NCBI GenBank assembly: GCA_013399015.1
Contig: VWZX01001051.1
Coordinates: forward strand, 62,001 to 126,000
Source of the DNA: Galbula dea
Lineage: Eukaryota; Chordata; Aves; Piciformes; Galbulidae
Reading direction: 5' to 3'
Length of the DNA stretch: 64,000 nucleotides
Positions within the stretch are counted from its first letter, which is position 1. The number at the start of each line of letters is the position of its first letter. The notes beneath the pieces were generated by a model. It made no database searches and was not told the DNA's origin. It saw only the letters and a program-made list of their open reading frames with translations. Made by a program: the position numbers and the translations under genes. Below are positions 58,269 to 64,000 of this stretch, one piece after another.

Positions 58269-61200
58269 TTTAAAATTACATTAATCATTTAAAGTTGTGG
58301 AGGACTTACAGTTCTGCTGAGGTTATTCACACAAGCAATAGCTGATGACTTAGGCCCACAGTATCTCTTAACCATATATGTTTCTACCTGCTATTCCTGT
58401 TTGAGAGAATCAATGGCGTGCTACAAAAATTACTAAGTGAGGCTATGGATCATTTTTTCCACTTTTCTTGTCATATCCTCTGTTTTCTGAAGAGCAGATA
58501 TGAGTGTCTATTTTTTTCAAGATCATGATTCATAGTAAATAATAACTAGTATGGTACTTTAGTTTCCAGTGATTCTCAGGCTTAAAATAGAGGTTGTACC
58601 TGAAGTTGAGATCAATCAATGATGTCATCCAGCAGGAAAAAAAAAGGATATGTTTTTAAATGATCTAACTTTTCAAATATTTTTGATGTGTAAAAATAAC
58701 ATGGTTGCTGTGTTCCAGTTTAGTGCTGACATGCTGTAAACACAGATGTTTAGCACAGAAAACAGATGTTTTCAAAAACAGGCCAGAAACAAAACACTCT
58801 GAGAACCTCTAGTGATGACAAAATATGACAAGACATATAACATAATCAATTCAGTCTGCTAAACTGAGGTGTCTAGTGCCCTCTGACACTCTCTTTTCCA
58901 TCTGAAGCACTCACCTGAAGCTGTCCTCCATGCTTCACCTAAAGGAGTCCCATAGCTTTCTGGACCAGCAAAGCTCAAACATAATACCACAAATGGCATC
59001 ATATTCTCTGTGTTTATAAAGGAAACTCGTGGACTTGCACCTAGATCAGCATCTGTCTTGTGATTTCAGAGACAGCTTAAACAAATCAGAAGTTGAATCT
59101 GCCTCTCACAATCCAAAGACAAATTAAACTGGACTAAATAGATTTCTCTAATCAAGGAATTGTTCCAAATTACATGAGAAGAACCAAGTTTCTGGTTTTG
59201 AAGCTGCATACCTTACAATAAACAGTGCTTGGTTTTAAAGGCATCAGGATGAATTGTCTGCATCCTAGGTGATTCTGGAGGAATGATATCAAACACATTT
59301 GGTCTGTCAGTGTGCCCTACTCTGAGACTGGCAAAAGAACATGTTCCATAGAAAGGAGGAGGAAGTTAGTCAAACCTGTCCCCACAAGAATGTTCTTCTG
59401 CTTGTGTAAAAGGGCTCAAAAGTACAACTGGGGCTACAACCACTGGACAGGTTGATTAGGGCAATTAGTTTTTGTTTTCACATAATGTTTCCAGTTTGTG
59501 TGAAATAATCATGCACCTGTCCTTCTTTATAAAGTGTGGCTCTCAAGTTTTCTGAGGTATTTTTGCCAACTAATGTGCAAAGCAGCAAGCACTTCATAGC
59601 ACGCCTTCTGTGCATGTCTGCTGCTGCATCTCATTCTTTGTCAGGGCTTACTTTGGTGTAAATTCCACTCTGAATAAATTTGTAGGTCATAGCAGAACTT
59701 AGGGGGAAACTCATACAAAGTTGTAAACACACCTGAGAAACAAACTGTAAGGAAACGTGAGATACGCAAAGACATTTTTTGTACTACTATCTTCATCCAA
59801 ATAGGCAACAGCACAGATACAACATACAAGCATACAACCAGACAGTCAACATGTATCTTCCTGTTCATTGAGAACCTATTCCTTTAAAAAATGTGGTGGT
59901 TTAATTCAGAGCTTTAGTCTTTTAATTTCTCTTAAGAGAATGCTTTGATGCCAGTTTATCTGACAAGGCAAAACTAATAAATGAAGGAAAGAGCTTAGCA
60001 GAAAGAATCTGTACACAGTGCAATTAATTAAAGCTCTGTATCTGCTCAAAAAAGGACCTGATCATAATGCAAAAAATACTCATGTTCTTTTTTATGCAAT
60101 TCACACTTAAAAAATTCTACTCAATTATACAGAAAAAAACCCAAACAAACTCTGAAGTTTAAGTGAAATAACTTTCCCATATTGATTACCCTTATTGAAT
60201 GATGAACAGTATTCTTACTGTGTACATGTATGTATACCTCTAAGAAGGTATTAGACAGTGAGGATTTTGCATGCTTTAGGAAATAAGATAAAGAAATAGA
60301 ATAGATTGTTTTTCTCATTTCAAACCACTTTAGAGGGAGATATAAAAGGGATTGATCTGGATAGAGTTTTTGTAGACCCCCAGGATTTAATATGAATATT
60401 AGTAACACCATTAGAGGTATCAATATTGCCAAGAATAGTTTGTTAAGGGAAACTGTAACTTCTGATAGTACAAACCCAATGTTTGGCTTCTCGACAGGAT
60501 GTACAGTAATAGGTGTGAGAGCCTACAGATTTTTCTACCACAGTCACTGAACTGAAAAGAGACTATCATCATATTTTAAATGTGTTTTTGATTAAGCAAT
60601 GAGATTATATAAACAGAGCTAGAAGTAAAAAGTAAAAAAACCCCTTAGATTGAGTGACGAGGGGTTGACATAATTGAATAAAAGTATATCTAACTAAAGT
60701 TGTCCAACCTGAGTCATTTCCCAACAGACTTCTCTCCTCTAGGGAGAAAGTAATTTTTCTTTTAGCAATAAATCAGAATAGCTACTGGTAAGTAAGTGGG
60801 AAGGCAAAACAGTGAGTCAGAATAACATCCCACAACAAATATTTGAGGGTAGTTTGAAGATGAGTCACTGAACAGGATAATTCAGCCTCCTTGATTCACT
60901 AAATTATTTTTCAATGGACTAAGTTAAAAAAAAATCCAACCTCCAAACCAGGCTGAGAAACAGAAATTCAGACAAAAGTGAAACTCAAAATGGAAAAGGA
61001 AAAAAAGGACTATCCAAAGGAGTCATACAGAAGTGGAAGAAAACAGGTGTCTTTAACAAATAGTCAAGTTCAACTGTGGCTGATGTTTGTGTATTTAATC
61101 TGTTGTTTTAAATACCTTTTTCTTCTATACAATGCTTGAACCTGTTATTTAGATTAAATGTCTTTATTTGAAGAAACCTCTTCATTTAGTCTGTTCAGCA

Positions 61201-64000
61201 CCTATTACAGCCTCTCAAAGGGAAGAACACAGCCATACCTGGTAAGAACAATTGATCCACAAAGTATTGTTAACCAGGGTTCTGCCTGAAAACAAGATTG
61301 GGTAGCGCAAAAGTTGGAGGATGAAAGATGGCAACCAAGAAGCTGTCTTCATATCACTAAAAAAGGATTCTGCAGTGCCAAAAGGCCTAGGGAGTGATTT
61401 TGACACTGAAGACAGACTGAATGGTTGTGTCTAAAATACATAGTATTTGGCTCAGAATAATTGGGGGTTTTTGTCCCCTAAAGATGAATATTTTCTTTGC
61501 TCTTTACAGTTTATGTTTTAAGCAATGATGTGAGGAATGTGTTGCAATCTATCAGCTACACCGATTCATTTATTTGTGTATTGTCCTGCTAAGGTTGTTG
61601 ATAAAGATCTTTATTATTTTTTCTAGTTATAGAATTCTAGATTTTTTCTAAAATTCTGATTTTCAAAAATTCTCTGATTTTTGTTTCATAGGAGCATCCA
61701 AGTCCTACTTCAGGAAATATATATGAAGAAACAGATATGTGCCTGTTTTCAAATTAATATGCCTCTGTCTTTCCATTAGGAATTTTGTGAGTATCTCTGC
61801 ATTTCATACCTACAAACACAGAATATTTGAGAGTAGAATTTGAATACTGCTTGGCACTAGCAAAACATGGGGTTTTGCCTGTCACGTTTTTATTTTGTCT
61901 CCCAAGTAGATCAAGCAGCCTAGTAAAATCTGCTTCTTAATTTACATGAGGCTTTAATTCTCTGGGGCTTGAGGCACGCTGTCTCTAAATGTGCTGACAA
62001 CAGTGAGTGCAGAGTGTTACACACACGCACACAGAGATGCTCAGCGCCAGCCTGTTGTGTGATGAAATAGCTGAGCAAGAATAGATTTGCAGAGGGCTTC
62101 AATCTGCTGATGGTGATTTGATCCTCTGCTTCCTTCTCTTAAGAAAGTAACAGGTTGGGAGGAAAGGGATGTTGTGTGGCAGCAGGGAAGACATTTGGAA
62201 AAGAGCTGGTCAGAGAATCACATTCCCTGGGAAGAAGGAGGGTTGTTTAACACAACGTTGTGGTGGGCAGGTGGCTTGAGTGCACTTTGGCACCAGCCAG
62301 CAGGCAGAGATAGCAGCTGAACTGGCGACCTAAGCATGATGCACTGTGAATGCAACTACAGAAATTTCTGCACAGGGATGTTACAATAAATCATTCAGTA
62401 ACCACATAAACTGAACTGACAGCAACAAATATGAATGTGCTTACACCTTTTTAATAAATTGGTAAATGTGGCAATTTATTGAAGTCATGATGTCACTTCT
62501 TACAATACAAGTGGAAACACAGAAATTTACCTGCCTGCAAAGATTTTATTTTACAGGAATAAAAAAGTTGTTAATAACAGCAAAACTAAGATTAGAATAA
62601 CTAACAATTTTCTATGCTAAGAGTTGTTCTCTAAATTATATTGATAGTATTGAACTGTAGATTGATGTGTTACTGTGATAACTATTTATAGTTTAAATAA
62701 CAGAAGTAATACTCTTAAATGTTCTTTTAGAGAAGGCAAGTGAAGGTACCAGGAGTAGAAAGAATCTTAACTGGTTATTATAAAATAACAGTACTTGCAT
62801 GAAAATAATTAATTTATAAATATATTTTAATATAATTATGCCTTACTGACATATTAATGGGAGAAAGTTGAGATTTATTTTGAAGAATTTTCACTATTTG
62901 GTTGATCATTGAGATAAAAATTCCTGGGTTTATAAATACATAATTCTTAGAAAAGAATGCTAAACATGATGAGAACTCAAGTGTTTAGTTTAAAAAATAT
63001 AAAAAGTAATACATTTCAATTCCAATCTCCCTGTTTACATTCCTTTTTAATCTTGAGGAAATAAACCCATTATCAATAGTAAAAACAATACAGGAAAATA
63101 ACTATTGCAGTAGTCACTACATGTCGTTCTTCTTGCAAGTTATACTGCAGAGCAATGCTAAAACTTGACTGGCATTAAAACGTCATTACCTCCTCAAATA
63201 TCCTTTCAAGACAACACGCCCAACATCCTTCTTCTGGTTTGAAAAAAATGCCTTTGCTGAAGCACCTCTTCCTATAGCAGTGTGATTGTTATAGCAGCTG
63301 TGAAGTAGACTATAGTTTTCTAGTCTTTCTTCTTCCTACAAAAATTTAAAAAATTTCTCTTTTACCCATACATCCTACTCCCATTCAGATGGTAACAAAC
63401 ACAAGATACTATGGTTTTAAAATAAGCCTGTGTAAAACTACCTTTAGGCAAGTATTCTCAGGGTCTGTGTACACACCTAAGATCTTGCTGACCAGTCATG
63501 TGGGAGTCATGCATGATGCCTGAAAAGATTTACCTAATATAGCTTAAATTTAGCAGGGTAAAGCAATCAAAAATTAGTAGCTTGGGTTTCAGTATGGGCC
63601 TATGAGTGCATACTTTGAGAAACTTAACTACAGTTATGACTTTTGTGGAATGAATGCTTCAGCTAGCTAGATGAATATAAGTTCAAGTATTGTTGCAATC
63701 GTGCCCAGTTGCAACGTAGACATAATGTAAGATCTCATGTGGAGAGATAAATCAAACTCTGAAAGCCAAATGCATTTGGTTTCTCAGATATGTTTCAGGT
63801 AATTTACAATTATAAAATTTGCACAGTAGGACTGCTTCTTCAACATGATATAAGATCTTCTCTGCTACACTACCTACTTCTGCAAAGGGAAAATAAGTTA
63901 TTTTTAATTAGAAAAAGAGATGTTAAAAAAAGAAACTAATCTAAAAGACACAGATCAAATAATGTGTGCAGTTTTAAACTTCATCTTGAAAAGAAACCTA
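58269..64000. other. 5.7-kb unannotated stretch
   Basis: No gene, RNA or interspersed repeat recognised. About 61900-62340 is mildly richer in G+C than its surroundings. The last 1.6 kb is AT-rich. Open frames (for example 60121-60432, minus, 103 codons) have no family signature. Confidence 0.55.

Noticed and set aside
1..64000. Bacterial or viral gene systems, CRISPR arrays, rRNA and tRNA genes
   Set aside because: No spaced direct-repeat arrays, operon-like gene packing, or tRNA/rRNA-like sequences were seen; the sequence is vertebrate in character.

Overview
The window looks like bird nuclear DNA. It is AT-rich and holds interspersed repeats typical of birds: CR1 LINE fragments, one ending in the CR1 tail ATTCTATGATTCTATGAT, and several LTRs of avian endogenous-retrovirus type. 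One of these, at 33021-33612, resembles from memory an LTR common in songbirds and other Neoaves, so a neoavian and perhaps passerine genome is my best guess. This was recognised by eye; no database was searched.

I find no complete protein-coding gene, rRNA, tRNA or CRISPR array. The longest open frames (up to 145 codons) are what chance gives in 64 kb of AT-rich sequence. They look non-coding, except those that are pieces of CR1 ORF2. The window is best read as intergenic DNA or the inside of a very large intron. Two places have weak exon-like features: 54272-54321 (good splice sites) and about 11479-12211 (two neighbouring open frames).

Layout. 1-3 kb: T/G-rich tract, TA microsatellite beside an N, an antisense CR1 piece and a CR1 3' end. 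3-19.9 kb: mostly unremarkable, with a CA/TA microsatellite (8.2 kb), G/T- or A/C-rich tracts (11.3, 13.8, 14.2, 17.4 kb) and three inverted repeats (9.67, 16.5, 19.1 kb). 19.9-23.5 kb: an LTR-terminus-like fragment and a 1-kb solo LTR. 30.2 kb: CR1 ORF2 3' piece. 33.0-33.6 kb: a solo LTR with a near-perfect 5-bp target duplication. 39.8-41.0 kb: a cluster of an old LTR end, an antisense CR1 ORF2 piece and a truncated LTR fused to it. 43.3 kb: short CR1 piece. 44.8-46.4 kb: a CR1 split by an 891-bp LTR, the clearest history in the window. 49.6 kb: antisense CR1 3' end. 55.7-56.1 kb: LTR related to the one at 40.7-41.0 kb but in the opposite orientation. The rest, up to 64 kb, holds nothing I recognise.

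There is no gene network to describe. The retroelements are all dead fragments or solo LTRs: no gag, pol or env region is visible beside any LTR. The most useful observations are (1) an LTR family seen as one complete copy nested in CR1, one old 3' half and one possible 5' terminus; (2) the LTR/CR1 fusion at 40.70 kb; and (3) the inverted repeat at 16.48-16.60 kb.
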